NCBI GenBank assembly: GCA_963978545.1
Contig: OZ021731.1
Location: 23,394,093-23,458,092, forward strand
Direction: 5' to 3'
Source of the DNA: Linyphia triangularis
Lineage: Eukaryota > Arthropoda > Arachnida > Araneae > Linyphiidae
Length of the DNA stretch: 64,000 bases
Part shown: piece by piece, positions 12,951 through 25,175 of the stretch
How the letters are laid out: the number at the start of each line of letters is the position of its first letter
Position numbering within the stretch: position 1 is the stretch's first letter
The notes under the pieces: generated by a model
Told to the model about the DNA's origin: nothing
Seen by the model: only the letters and a program-made list of their open reading frames with translations
The model's database searches: none
Program-made: the position numbers and the translations under genes

Positions 12951-13630
12951 AGGTCGGCGATATATCGATACAACGATATTTTTATAGATATTTTTTTTAA
13001 AACATCGATAGTAAAAATATCGATACAAGTGACCGATACATCGATATTTTCAAACATTTTTAGTTTTTTGATGATCGTTTTGTAGTACCATTTTTTTTTT
13101 TTTTCTTTTTTCCCTTTTCAAAATCTTCAAAACTAAAGTTTGGATTTGGCTGAGAGACATTTAAAATAGCACCCTAACCAAAAAGCAAACATAATGTAAT
13201 GGAAAGATAAGATCATTTATTAGTAGTCATTAACATAGCGCCGTTTTTGTTGCCAACGTGTTCCTGGAATTTGCATCTAATTTTAAGTATTAAAAACATC
13301 CCTATCAGAAAATTTGCGGTAAACTACTTTTCAAAATTTTTTCTTTAAAAATAAATGTGAATTTATGCATTGACATCCAAATGTATTTTATTTATTCTGA
13401 TTGATAATGTAAAAATTTTTGACTGTTAAACAATTTTTATAATTTATTTATTAAAACAATTTTGTCATGTATTCATGAAAAGTAGAAATTTGCCCCGAAA
13501 AACTTCGTTTCGGGCAAAATTGAAAATCAAATAAAAAATCATGTATCGATGCATCGATATTTTATCGTAATTTTTTTCAATGCAACGATATAGTATCGAT
13601 ATTAATTTTGATCGATATTTCTGACCTCTA
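12951..13630 (-). mobile_element. hAT-type MITE, copy 2 (inverted relative to copy 1)
   Basis: The flanks TTGTGGGT (12943-12950) and TTGTGCGT (13631-13638) are an 8-bp duplication with one mismatch. The left end has lost the first bases (AGGTCGGCGATATATCGA); the right end is intact (GACCTCTA). The reverse complement matches copy 1 through the CGATA-rich end and a shared internal block (TTTTCAATTTTGCC). It is about 120 bp longer than copy 1, with extra internal sequence near 13170-13300. Confidence 0.86.
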
Positions 13631-13638
13631 TTGTGCGT

Positions 13639-14044
13639 TCTTTCCTTTGAAATCGCATATTTTTATTGATGTATAGTTTTATGTATAGATTAATCCTTAT
13701 CCTTTCACTGAAATAAAACGATTGTTTTTTATAAACTGATCAGAAAGTGTCAAAATATGTATTTGAATTGTTTTTGTTATTATTAATATTATTTTGGATT
13801 TATTGCCTTTCAATTAATGACTGGAAAATAGTTCTCCGCCAGGCTAAAACACAATACAGGCAACGCAATTCATACCAGGTGGTTCTATGTAAAGCTTTTT
13901 GTAATTAAAAATGAAGAATAATCAACTTTACAACACTTTGAATTCAATCTAGGAGGTTGAATTGCTTTGACAAGGATTAAGCTTAGCTTACTTATAAATA
14001 AGACTCGTATTAAAAAACTATCCCTATTTAGGACAAACAAGTTT

Positions 14045-14082
<38 letters not shown>

Positions 14083-14454
14083 AAGAGAAATACTAGCTTA
14101 CCCAGATGTGGTTAAGGCAAAAAGTGTTTGAGGAAATATACATATTTGTACTGAAAACTTACAGGGTTACTTCTGATTTGTTTTATTTACTTGAGCTTTC
14201 AGAACAAGTATCAAGTAAGTTTCTTTCAGGTGGAACTACTTTGTCTTGAAATTAAATTTGACATCTAACCTTTATATTACAACCTTTTTTTTTTTCTTTT
14301 TAATTTTAAATTTCGGAAATTAAAGATGATATTTTTTTTTTCTCAAAAAGGTTGCTTCAACTTTGAGTTAAAAAAAAAAAACTTTGCCAACTTTACTGTG
14401 CATTTTTTACTTAAATGACTTTAATTTGATACTCATCAGATCAAACTTCGACAA
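13639..14454. other. Gene-free AT-rich DNA with homopolymer tracts
   Basis: Poly-A and poly-T tracts at about 14049-14076 and 14286-14350; nothing else recognised. Confidence 0.5.
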
Positions 14455-14641
<187 letters not shown>

Positions 14642-17600
14642 AGCGTTTAAAATTGCTTCTAGAGTAAATACTGGTCTCAAAATTCAAAATAAAATTTAGG
14701 AAAATGTCAATAAGACAATTATTTTTTGGATTGATTATTGGAATATGCACGCACTAGTAGACAGTTGTTATGGAGTGTTGCTAAGTGAACCAGTTAATCT
14801 ATTCAGTATAGCTTTGAATCCCTGCTCTTTAGTAACTCAAAATGGATACGACACAATTCCCAAAACAAAAATCGAATGTTATAAGACAACTTTAATTTCT
14901 GATTGGTAACCTTATGGAAGAGACTGTCCCGTCTGATGGGGAAAACTATGAAGAGGGAAAGAAAAAAGGGAAAAAGCAGAATGGGTTCTTTTTGTCAGAG
15001 ATCCTGTATAAGAGCGAGGGTGTTCTTTGGTGAAATTGGACAATTAGAGCTCGAATGTTTCGGAACTTTGGACTCTTGTGGGTAAATTCCTGGGAGGAAA
15101 GTAAGATTTTTTTTTTTTTGGAGAAAGTTTCCAGGGAAATAAGATCTAATATGGCTGTGTAGTTTCTTCATCGGTATTTTTGGAGAAGACTAAGAGAAAA
15201 TAATAAGTGGTTAGGATTTTAAGATAGGACAGTGATGGATCACACTGAAATTTCCAAAAGATAAAAAGTACCGATTCAATCTGAGGATAAAAGATTGAAA
15301 TTTAGTTCTTTTTTGAAATGTTTGTGTAAAAAAGTAAATAATTACATCCTCGATACGTATCATGAAAAGTGGGATGCAGAAAATGGTTCAATTCAAAAGT
15401 CCACCTTAATAATTTATAAATCAAAAGGAAAAAAAATTAAGTAATGATAATTTATACTTTTATTTCACGCTATCTATCTATAGATGGCGCTGCAGAAATC
15501 ATTCTACCCTCATCATCCATTTGTAACTTCCTTCACTAAATTTGACGCACTTACTAATGTCTAATTAATTTGAAACTTGGAATAAATACATACCGTGTTA
15601 CCAATACAAAAATCCATCTTAATAATTTATAAATCGAAATAATCAAAAATAAATAATGATAATTTATACTTGTAACTCACCCTATCTATCCATAGATGGC
15701 GCTGCTGAAATCATTATATCCTCACTATCCATTTAAAACTTCCTTCAGCAAATTTTGATCGGGAGTATACGGATAATACTACTACAATTTTTTTTTAAAT
15801 TGCAAGTGCCCACTAAATGCACGCAAATGTAATCACATGACGATGTTAATGTAATGGTATCAACGGTGTTAATGTGCAACAGACACTACTGCTGTACATG
15901 CGCCATACCGGTGTTTCGAAAAATCATAGACTCGAAATGCGAGAAAGAATTATCTAAATCCTCACCGTTTAAAATCTGTGTCCACAAGGGATTTTGCTTA
16001 TTATTTAATTTACTGCCAAGTATAGATTAATATAAATTTCGAAATTTAAAATGGAAAAGTTTGTTTTAATTCTTAGCACTCGTAATTCGGTGATTTCTTT
16101 ATTAAAGAAATATTATAACAAACCCAGGAATTAGGCGGGTTTTTTTTTACTATTATTATTTGATTTTAACACTTCAATAATCGCTTCAATTTAATTAATT
16201 GTACACTGGCGTTCACTTTGTATTTAACAGATAAACCATTAAATTTTCTCAATATTAGCTATCATAAAGATGTGTCATACACTCAATATTTGTTCATTTA
16301 TTGAAGAGTTATCAGCGAAACATTTATTTAGAGAAAATTTTCATTAGAATAGAAATTAATCTTTTAATTAAAATAAAAGAAGTCGTGTATAATTAGAGAA
16401 CAGAACCTACCGCCGGAGTGTTAAAATAAAATTTTATCTATAGCTTTAAACTAGATAAAATTGTTGAATAAACTTAAATAATTGAACAAGGAGAAAGTAA
16501 CAGGATATTTGAAAAGTTGATATTCACGAACGTTTGAGTATAGAACGAGGGTGTTATCTATGAAATACTGAGCAGTAATTGGCTCTCCCTCACTAAAAAA
16601 AGTTTCTTAAGTTACCAAATGCTCTCTTCTTGTGTCCAAAAAAAAAAAAAAAAACCTATAAAGTGTACAGCGCTGTCTGTTGGATAGAAAACGAACTAAT
16701 TTTCATTTGATTTTCCTTTTTTGCTGAGGATTTCATCAAAAACCCCATCGTTAAGACTCTTTTGTATTGCGTTAATTAGAAAACCAACTAATTTCTTCTT
16801 TGCCTAACCTTTATTACTGAGCATTTCTGTGGTAACCTCATCGTTATTCTATCAAATATTCGAAAATTAAGCCCTGTTATTTTTGGACCTTCAGTTCGCA
16901 AATCTTAAATTTCATTAGACTCATAATTAGAGTTTTGAAAAAGTATTATTTAAAACTGTAATAAAAAGGCATGTCTTAATAATTGCATGCTCCTTGGAAG
17001 AATTATCTTAAAATTCTATAATCTAAAAAAAGATTTGAGCAAAGGTAAGATAATATACGCTTGGGCTATTTTAACGTCAACTTTTTACCCCAGCTGAGGA
17101 TAAGCTTTCGCAAAGAATCCATCTTAGATGATTGGTAGCATGTCATGTTGTTTAGTATATTAAAGCCCCGCTTTACCCTTTTTTTTTTTCCTTTCCCTCC
17201 CTATGATTAATTTAAAACCCTTCAGGTACACAGCCGAGCACTTATTTTTAGCTGTCCGTAAACTTCATTAGCTGGGACTTCAAAATTGGACACTTTTATT
17301 TACTGATGCGTAAGCGGAACTCAAACATTACTTAAAAAATATTCACGTAATATGAGAAACTGATGCCGAGCTTTTACTTTTTTAAATGCTTACTTTCCTT
17401 ATGGATTCTATTAATAATATTAAGCTATTCCTCGTTAGCAACGTTAGTAAATAATTAATAAAGTGGTGTTTAAAATATAGAGATGATTGGCAAAGATTAT
17501 TAAAATGCGTTTAAAGTTATCTAAATGTAACTATTTATAGAACAAGATATACCTCTCTTTTCATCAGCATATTAATTTGTTACTTATTCAACTTCTTCAT

Positions 17601-18472
17601 TTTTTTTTTTCCACTTAGAAATTGTTTTTTGAACTTGGAAGTTGTCCGCTTTTTTCTGAAATTTTTTTTCTCCTTCCAGATCTATGCATGTTTAATTAAT
17701 TTTCTTCATATTTTTTTAAACTTCTTATCTACTCTCGTAATGTATAAAAATTTAACAGAACCACTATGAAGAGTTACTGTCAGTCTTCCACTGCCAAATA
17801 GTCATAATGCAACTATTTGGCAAAGGCTCATATATCCAGATAAAATATTACTTCAAATTATCAAAAAGTTTAATCGGAAGTAAAAAAAAAAGTTTAATGC
17901 ATGTAAATTTAACTCTAATGAAATTAGAATAGATGTTTCAATTTGAAATTTAAATATTGTCAGGTCTTGTTTCTTTCTCAGATGGCTCTACTGAATATAA
18001 AAATAAGACGAAGTTTTTTTTTTTTTTAAATTACCGCTCTGTTGAATCACGTCTTCACTCCATCACGTTCTCACAAGTTCACTTATGAGTTGCCGAGTAA
18101 CGGCTGAAAAGTGCAGAGGCGAATATCCTTTCACTCTAAGCCGAAAGTACTGCGTGGGGTATTTTGAGTTTATTTACATTTACAAATTCAAATTTTTATT
18201 TAAGCGAATTAATGCGCCAATTTATTAGATAATGGTTTATTGTTGATTTATTTTTTAATTAAAATCATTTCTTTCAATTACCTACTTTATATGCTAAAAT
18301 AAGTTTATTATTAAATATTTTCACGAATTTTATACTAAAAAGAAGTCTTATAAATAAGCAAACTTTAACCATGCCTAGCGTTTTGTGTCAATGTAAATTT
18401 ATCGATTACATGAATCATGGATTAAACCTAAAGTCAACATCTAAAGAAAGAAAAAAAAAAAAAAAAAAAAAG
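14642..18472. other. Gene-free AT-rich DNA
   Basis: Apart from the repeat pair at 15401-15759, no gene or element boundary was recognised. Numerous poly-A/T tracts are present. Confidence 0.5.
15401..15759 (+). repeat. Two-copy direct repeat with TAGATGGCGCTGC
   Basis: Two units (about 15401-15543 and 15613-15759) share CTTAATAATTTATAAATC, AATGATAATTTATACTT and ATAGATGGCGCTGC, each ending ACTTCCTTCA. They lie in direct orientation about 212 bp apart and are probably fragments of one dispersed repeat. Confidence 0.75.
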
Positions 18473-18572
18473 CCGAAAAAGCTCAGGCCTCGCATGTTAA
18501 AGGTGCCGAGTTCAAATCCCAGATTAGATATGAATGCTCTATGTGGTTCAGAATATACGTTAAGCTGTAGGT
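18473..18572 (+). mobile_element. SINE1, 5' half, interrupted by a DNA transposon
   Basis: A degenerate SINE1 head (CTCAGGCCTCGCATGTTAAA, then B-box-like GAGTTCAAATCCC) runs to TACGTTAAGCTGTAG. The rest of the same SINE resumes at 21197. The break carries the 8-bp duplication CTGTAGGT, so the SINE was present before the 2.6-kb element. Confidence 0.75.
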
Positions 18573-18648
18573 TAGGGTGGTTAAAAAAAAAAATTTTTTT
18601 TGATACGCGGTGCAAAAAGTTGATACACATCTTGATGAACAAAACTGT

Positions 18649-18677
18649 AAATAATAATAATAATAATGATGATGATG

Positions 18678-18772
<95 letters not shown>
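18649..18772. repeat. (AAT)n microsatellite with a short (ATG) patch
   Basis: An AAT array interrupted by GATGATGATGAT at 18667-18680, located in the left arm of the hAT-like element. It produces artefactual poly-Asn, poly-Leu and poly-Ile frames. Confidence 0.95.
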
Positions 18773-18773
<1 letters not shown>

Positions 18774-19923
18774 TCTTCCGATCGCGCATTCACTTCAAAG
18801 TTTGGAGAAAACACAAAAATAACTATTTTTCCTATATTTTTTTTCATTTCTAAACGTAATATGTTTGAAAGGCAATAGTTTGCAATGAGTAGTGAAAGGG
18901 TGGTATAACACAGGAAGAAACTATTCTATACATTTTTAAAACATATATTAATAATTAAAAATATTCAAAAATACGTTTTTTTGTTAAAAATATGATTTTT
19001 GTATAAAATGGATACTAACGTTATTTTTTACGTGTTTTTGTTAAAATGGTTTTACTTACTTCAAGCATTCACTTAAAAGTTTTGAAAAAATACAAAAAAT
19101 ACAAATTTTCCATCAAATTGTAGAACACACCAATCACTAAATTATCGAGGTACATTAGTTTGTATTGTGTGGAATAAAGTAGATAGAACTAGGGAAAAAA
19201 ATGAAATTAGTAATTAATTAATAATAATCGTTAGCGCATAACCTTTGAAACATTAATAAAAACTGTGTTTTGGTGGGTTTCAATCTGGGTGACCTTTCTC
19301 GTGGTGCCTTCTCTTCCTTTCAAGCTCATAAACTTACTTTCTTATTCATTGAATCATAGCACACGTGGCTGTGATCGGGACTGCCATTAATACTAGCTGG
19401 AAATAATCTGACAGATCAAATTGCACGTTGGGAGACCATTACATTGGGTTATATGCTTCCTATACTCCAATGAAATACCATTCAGTACCTATTTAAACAC
19501 GTATATTGTACTATAAAAGGACTAACATCTTTCAGTGAGATCAAAAAGTGAAGATTCATAGATAAAAAATTGAAGAACTGTGAAAATTTTCCCTCGACTG
19601 ATTTTTTACGTGTTGAATGTTCAATTCCTCAAGCTGAAAGTACTGAACACCGATCAGTTATATCTTCTTGATATTTTTGCAACGATTAGATCAGGTCAAT
19701 GACTCGGCAGCTTGCCAACCCAATCCCCTTTAACACTACAGACGGCTAACAACAGAAAGCAGAGTACTTAGAGTATATGCGAGTGAACGTAAACCATCCG
19801 AAGAACTCAAGCAAGTGGTATTCTTTTTTTTCTTTTCTTTTTTTCTTCTTTTTCTTCTTTTCTTGCCCACATAGATTTCGAATTAAAAAAAAAATAATAA
19901 TTTTCTGATGGACCTAAGAACAT

Positions 19924-20680
19924 ATATGAGGCAATTCGATTGTCTCGATATCTCCCTGAATATTTACTGGAAGTTTTAAATCCAGTTATTGAACGAAATG
20001 CTTCCTTCCCTCACCCAGAAAATTTGATTTCGGCAATGATTTTCTACGAAAGGAGAGATTCAAGAGAACTGAGGCCTCGGGTTCTGAAATCTAGAGAACT
20101 TTCCTAGAGAAAGACAATCAGGCATTTCAAGGCAACCTAACTTAACTTCATTGCCACTGATAACGTGGACATAATTAATTGGAATGCTTGTAATAGGTCT
20201 CCTCCTTTGTTAAGGGTAACAAGCAAACATTTTAGTTCGTAAAGACTGGAGCATCCGAGGTAGCACAGCTGTATTGGAGAAAACTGGGGAAGATTGGAAG
20301 TTTGGCTAGTTTAAACGAGCATAGTTCCGAAATACACGATTTTTCAACAAACAAATAAGTCAAAACCACTACATAGTTTTGTTTCTCATAAATACAATAA
20401 CCCAAGTTTAAAGCTGTGCATCGGCGTATCAAAACCTCTTCTATATTTTATCCAGAATTGGACGAGATTGGCTAATATTGTTTCCAATGAACGATTCACA
20501 ACGTTCCGCATTGGGATTGGCCTATGTCTGGCGAAATTGGCCAGCGTTTCTGAGCTACTAGGGACCAGTGAAATAAGACTTCAAATCGTTTCCTTGTCAC
20601 TCACAAGCTGTGGAACGCTTATGTAGAGAGACAAAACAAAAAGTGGGTGGCCCTAAAGTAAAAGACGTTAGGACAACACT
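19924..20680 (+). pseudogene. Fossil ORF inside the hAT-like element (recurrent arthropod protein family, function unknown)
   Basis: Translation across frames gives LEVLNPVIERNASFPHPENL with AMIFYERRDSREL following (19970-20075), then DNVDIINWNACNRSPPLL (about 20160-20210), then FPCHSQAVERLCRETKQKVG (20598-20657). From memory these match, in order, a repetitive protein family common in arthropod genomes whose hallmark is FPCHTQAVER. I do not know its biochemical role, and the resemblance is unverified. The frame is broken by at least two shifts and several stops. Lying inside the inverted arms, it is the element's own gene or a captured passenger. Confidence 0.6.
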
Positions 20681-21204
20681 TAAAAAAAAAAAAATCCATA
20701 TAATGCCCAACTTTTCTACAAAAGTTTCCTTCAAAGTATATCCCTGGGATAGAAAGCTCGAGAAAAAAGTGAACCAAATAAATAATAGCATGTTTAAAAA
20801 AAAAAAAAAAAAAAAAAAAAACATAATTGGTAATAAATTTCTTACAAAAAATGCTATTTTTGGGTATTTTTAATTATTAATATATGTTTTAAAAATGCAT
20901 AAAATAGAGTTTTCCTGTGTTATACCTCCTTTCACTACACATTGCAAACTATTGCGTTTGCAATTTATAACGTTCAGAAATTTAAAAAAATTTAGAAAAA
21001 ATACTTATTTTTTTGTATTTTCTCTAAACTTTGAGGTGAATGCGCCATCGGAAGATATTATTATTATTTTTTTTTTTTTTTTAATTATTTTTTTTTTTAA
21101 ATTTTGTTCTTTTTTTTTTCTTATCAAGATGTGTATCAACATTTTTCATCTTATGCGTTTCAAAAGTAAAATTATTTATTTTTTCGAACCACTGTACTGT
21201 AGGT

Positions 21205-21264
21205 CTCGGCCTGATTATCCGTTATTGCGCATAAAAATAGGACATTGAGGGAACAAACCAACCA
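21205..21264 (+). mobile_element. SINE1, 3' half, interrupted by a DNA transposon
   Basis: CTCGGCCTGATTA through GGGAACAAACCAACC matches the SINE1 tail in order and orientation. It is continuous with the half ending at 18572 once the inserted element and one CTGTAGGT copy are ignored. Confidence 0.75.
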
Positions 21265-21366
21265 TTTCCTGTTGAGGAAATGACAATCTTTTAAAAATGT
21301 ATTTTCTGATCGAAGTAAACAATTTTTTTAAAACGAGTTAACTAATTGATTAATTTAAATATAATT

Positions 21367-21580
21367 AGCCACCATATCGTGTTTTTAAATATTATTGAAC
21401 TGGCAATAATTTTATTTGCAATAAAATTATTTATAACTAAATCCAAAGTATTATTTCAATCGGGAAATATGGATAGCCACCATATCGTGTTCTTAAATAT
21501 TATTGAACTGACAATCATTTTATTTGCAATAAAATTATTTATAACTAAATCCAAAGTATTATTTCAAACGGGGAAAAATT
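21367..21580 (+). repeat. 108-bp tandem duplication
   Basis: Two units (21367-21474 and 21475-21580) begin AGCCACCATATCGTG and differ at only a few positions. Because 108 is a multiple of three, the duplication keeps one 78-codon frame open with a repeated hydrophobic segment. I regard this as a recent tandem duplication, not a gene. Confidence 0.85.
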
Positions 21581-21674
21581 AACCAATGAAAGAAACAAAA
21601 CTTGAAAAACAATAACTACTGCTTGTTTAGTATTTATAACAAATTATATAATAAAAAATATTAGGATATACAAG

Positions 21675-22840
21675 TGTTACGGCACAAAAGCAATCATAAA
21701 CAAATTTGCTTGTAAAGAAACATTAAGTATTTTATACCTTGAAGATAAATCGCTATTTCAACTTCCTAATAAGCGAACACGTGTTTAGTACAATTCTGCT
21801 ATCAATTGACCTTTTGAATTCATAAAGATCTTAAAAAATAAAAATAATTTCCATGATAGTTATAATACTCATACTAAATCAGGATGCAGAACGAACTACT
21901 GTTGCACGATAGAACTTGTTTTAAAAAAAGCTCAATTTATATTTATTGTCAACCGAGGATAAGAGATCGTCCCATCAACTCGGATAATATGAGACTAAGT
22001 TTTAAGCACCAACCACCCATTGCAGGAATTCAAAGAATTTTATTCCAATTAATTCTACTAAATTACTGGTAGAAACAATAATCCCATTTAAGTAATTCAG
22101 GATTCAAAAAATTTTAATCAGCCAACCGATATATACAATATGACATCAAAAAACCGCGTGATAACTAGTACCATGTGATCCATTAATTCCCATGAGCTCT
22201 TTTGAATCATCCTATTAAAACCATCAATTTGTGTAGAGTGCTTGAGTTATCTCGCCAAAAAAGTTTTAAGTCAAGTTTTTGTGTGAGATCATTCCAAAAA
22301 AAGTGTTATGTATAATTTTTGGAATAATGTTATTTGACTTCAGGAACACTTTTTTTAATTGAACAGTTACACATTTTCCCGCTATTTAAAATTTTTATTT
22401 CAGTAACTTTCAAAATAATATATTCACAAAATTAATCCACTTTTTAGGGTTCACCTCTTATTTATTATCATTTAGTTTATTTTGTAATAAAAATTGTTTG
22501 GGAAACGTTAGTGAAATCCGTAATCATCTACTCATTTGAATTGTTGATATTTTTATCTTCCATATTGAAATGTCAATTACTTTGGCGTAACATTAAAGTT
22601 TCCAGACACAAATCACACCATTTTTTAAAAATAATAGTTACAAATAACTTAACACTACATTTACATTACCTTAATATGCTTCTCAAATATAACCTATTTA
22701 TATATTTCGTTGTTTTAATAAATACTTGTGGAAAGAAAGTACATATGTGTTTGTTATTAACTGTATACAAGTCATCGATTTTTCACAACACAAGTTTCTA
22801 CAAGCTCCGGGACTTCACTAAGATCCCTAATTAAAGCTAA
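21675..22840 (+). repeat. Dispersed repeat U, copy U1
   Basis: It aligns in order with 29690-30720. Shared strings include GCTTGTAAA, AATTCTGCTATCAA, TCTAGAACGAACT-like AGAACGAACTACTGTTG, TTGTCAACCGAGGATAAG-type sequence, AAATCACACCA and AAATAATAGTTACAAA. It contains TGACATCA (22141-22148) and ACCGCGTGAT, a decayed form of the CRE/E-box module found in related copies. Confidence 0.7.
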
Positions 22841-23589
22841 CAGCTTGTTACAAGGTCCGTCTTGGTTTCTAAGAAAATATGTTTTTTAATAAACATATTT
22901 TTAATAAGCATATATAACAATCTCTTTTCATTAACTGTATTAATTTAATTCATCGTTTCAAAGCGCGGATTTCATTATTTTTAATCTTTCACTAATTCAT
23001 TCAATAATTCTTGACAATATTTTTTGATAATCCATTCATATGATAATTGTTGTCAACGTTTTTCTAATAAATAATCCCATAATTAATATTCAGTGTTGCT
23101 CGACATTGCGTCAGTAGCCTGATAGATTCACACACCCATGGTATTTTAATTTCAGCTATACTCAGCTTAATTCCCACGGTTCAATACAATGGTAGTTTAC
23201 AGTGATCTCTATCAACGACGATTCTACATTCATTCGGTTTTCCATCTCGTGTTTGATCAACATATTCATGTCTCTCTCTCTCTCTCCCTCCGTTCTTTTA
23301 GCTTAACTCAATAAATGTGTTTACTGCAGCTTAAAAAGACTTTTTCCTGACTCGCCACTCTGCCTGAATCTAAAAAATCATAACAACATTACATATATTT
23401 ACTTTCTTTGCAAAAATATGCCTGAAGCGTAGTTAGCTTTCTGCAGGCGACGGGCCTCGATCGTGGGACCTTTGATTTTCGAGGCAGATCTCTTACTACT
23501 ATGCAAAAGAGTACTCCAGTGCATAGAAGCTTTATCTGTTATTTGAAGTTGCCACTTGCCCTATATAAACATCAATAGATAGGAACAAA

Positions 23590-23870
23590 CATGTTTCTTG
23601 ACCGATAGGTCTCATAACCGAAACTTACATTTGGTACTGTCTATCAGGAAACAGATTATTAACTGACCAGATTATTTAACGGGAATAGTTTCCTTTAGAT
23701 AATATTGTTGAATTCCAGTTGTTATAGAAACAAGACTAGTCGATTTAGGATAGGGGTGATGCATGCGATAAATTGACGGAGAAAAAGTTTACAATACGGT
23801 AAATGTGAATGCCTGATATTTCCCTTTGTAGAATAGGGCTGGCCTTGTTTCCACGGCAACAAACAACGTT
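23590..23870 (+). repeat. Dispersed repeat W, copy 1, with an RFX X-box-like site
   Basis: It aligns with 52563-52810 through AGAAACAAGA, GTGATGCATGC / GTGCATGCAG and CTTGTTTCCACGGCAACAAACAAC / CTTGTTTCCATGACAACAGACAAC. GTTTCCACGGCAAC (23847-23860) fits the RFX X-box consensus. Confidence 0.6.
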
Positions 23871-24744
23871 AGAAAGCTAGTGGGAGTTATTCTTCTCATA
23901 GGCGTACAAACAGTAACAAGGTTTCTGTGGTTTGTAAGACAATACATATTTTTGTAAATCTATGTGTATTTTTTTGTAATGCAACTATCTACAAGAGCAT
24001 CAATGTGGAGAATACATGTTGCTTGGTACATATACGCCACAATCGAAAAGTACGACAAGGTTTTTCTTAGTTTATAAGAAAATAACTTTTTTAATGAATA
24101 TATTTTCTTTTCTTTACGAATGTATTTTCCTTATGAATATTAATGGTACAAAACAGTAAATAATGCTGATCATATAAAACTCACACAGCGGAACTAAAAG
24201 CTAATAACTAGTCTTCCTTTGTTTATACTCTCTGGTTTACCCCCAGCCTTTCAATATACAATTTCTATTACATTATTTTTTTTAACTGATTCATTTAAAC
24301 TTTTCTCTGATAAAAAAAAAAAAAAAAAAAGTCTCATACTTGACGAAAACTACTTCCTCCTAAATCAAGTTTAAAGTTTGTGGTAATGATCTTTTAACAC
24401 AATATACCTTTATAAAAACAAGCGTAGTTTACAAAGTATTTTGAGTATCATATCGACAGTACCATTTTAAAACTACCAAGTTGGAAAATATTTTAATGTA
24501 AAAAGCTTAGTTATCTCTAACAAGTTTCCCAATTTCCGATGTGTACAGGTACATTTAAAAATGTTTCTTTATTTTGAACAGGTATGAGAAATTCCATTAT
24601 TAGCATCAATAGTAAAAAAGCAGCAGTAATTATAACTCAAGATGTACTCAAGATAGCTTATAACTCAAGAGTATAGCAACAGTAATTATATCGTTAAATA
24701 CCCATAGCCCTTCTCTATTTATTCCAAAGCATTATCAACTTACA

Positions 24745-25175
24745 AAAGAACAACTTATTCTCCAGCAATGAAGATGTCCCCATAGCCAAACACTACACCC
24801 TAGAAGATCATGTAGCGAGCAAGGGTAACATTTTTGATTGATGAGAGATATTAAGAGGACCATCTTATTAAGGAGAAGAGCTCTTCTTGGCGTATCTCGT
24901 GGGAATTCTTGCTTTATCATTGGATGTAAAAAATAAAGAAGGGAGAGAAAGAAATAAACGTCTCCACCGCTGCTTCAGATGAAGTGACATTGCTCGTTAG
25001 AGGTCTTAAAAAAATCAGTTTAAATGAGTAACTTTTATTCGAGGGGGCAAAATTACGAAAGTTCAAACCGCCTGTTATTCATACACTCAACTGAAATATG
25101 TGACACGGGAATCGGGTTAATCGGAGTGACGTCATATACCACGTGATAAAGAGTACATCTTGATTCTTAAATACT
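24745..25175 (+). repeat. Dispersed repeat V, copy U2, with CRE and E-box
   Basis: It aligns with 26990-27395 through GTAACATTTTTGATTGATGA, TCTTGGCGTATC and ACGTGATAAAGAGTAC. It contains a perfect TGACGTCA (25127-25134) and CACGTG (25140-25145) seven bases later. Confidence 0.75.

Larger units (their letters stand above)
18573..21196 (+). mobile_element. hAT-like 2.6-kb element with long imperfect inverted arms
   Basis: It is bounded by a perfect 8-bp duplication CTGTAGGT (18565-18572 and 21197-21204). The termini are TAGGGTGGTTA on the left and, reverse-complemented, TACAGTGGTTCG on the right. Arms of roughly 350-400 bp are inverted copies of each other and share TTGATACACATCTTGAT, AATATCTTCCGAT and CATATATTAATAATTAAAAA. 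The left arm holds an (AAT)n array; the right arm holds the corresponding T-rich tract. The interior carries a fossil plus-strand coding sequence (19924-20680). The host of the insertion is a SINE1 copy. Confidence 0.83.

Noticed and set aside
18371..18853. 160-codon frame with poly-Asn, and poly-Leu/poly-Ile frames on the other strand
   Set aside because: Translation of the AAT array and SINE/transposon sequence.
23440..23520. Possible third tRNA-derived SINE (minus strand, GATCGAGGCCC B-box-like)
   Set aside because: Only one copy, weak A box, no tail or target duplication recognised.
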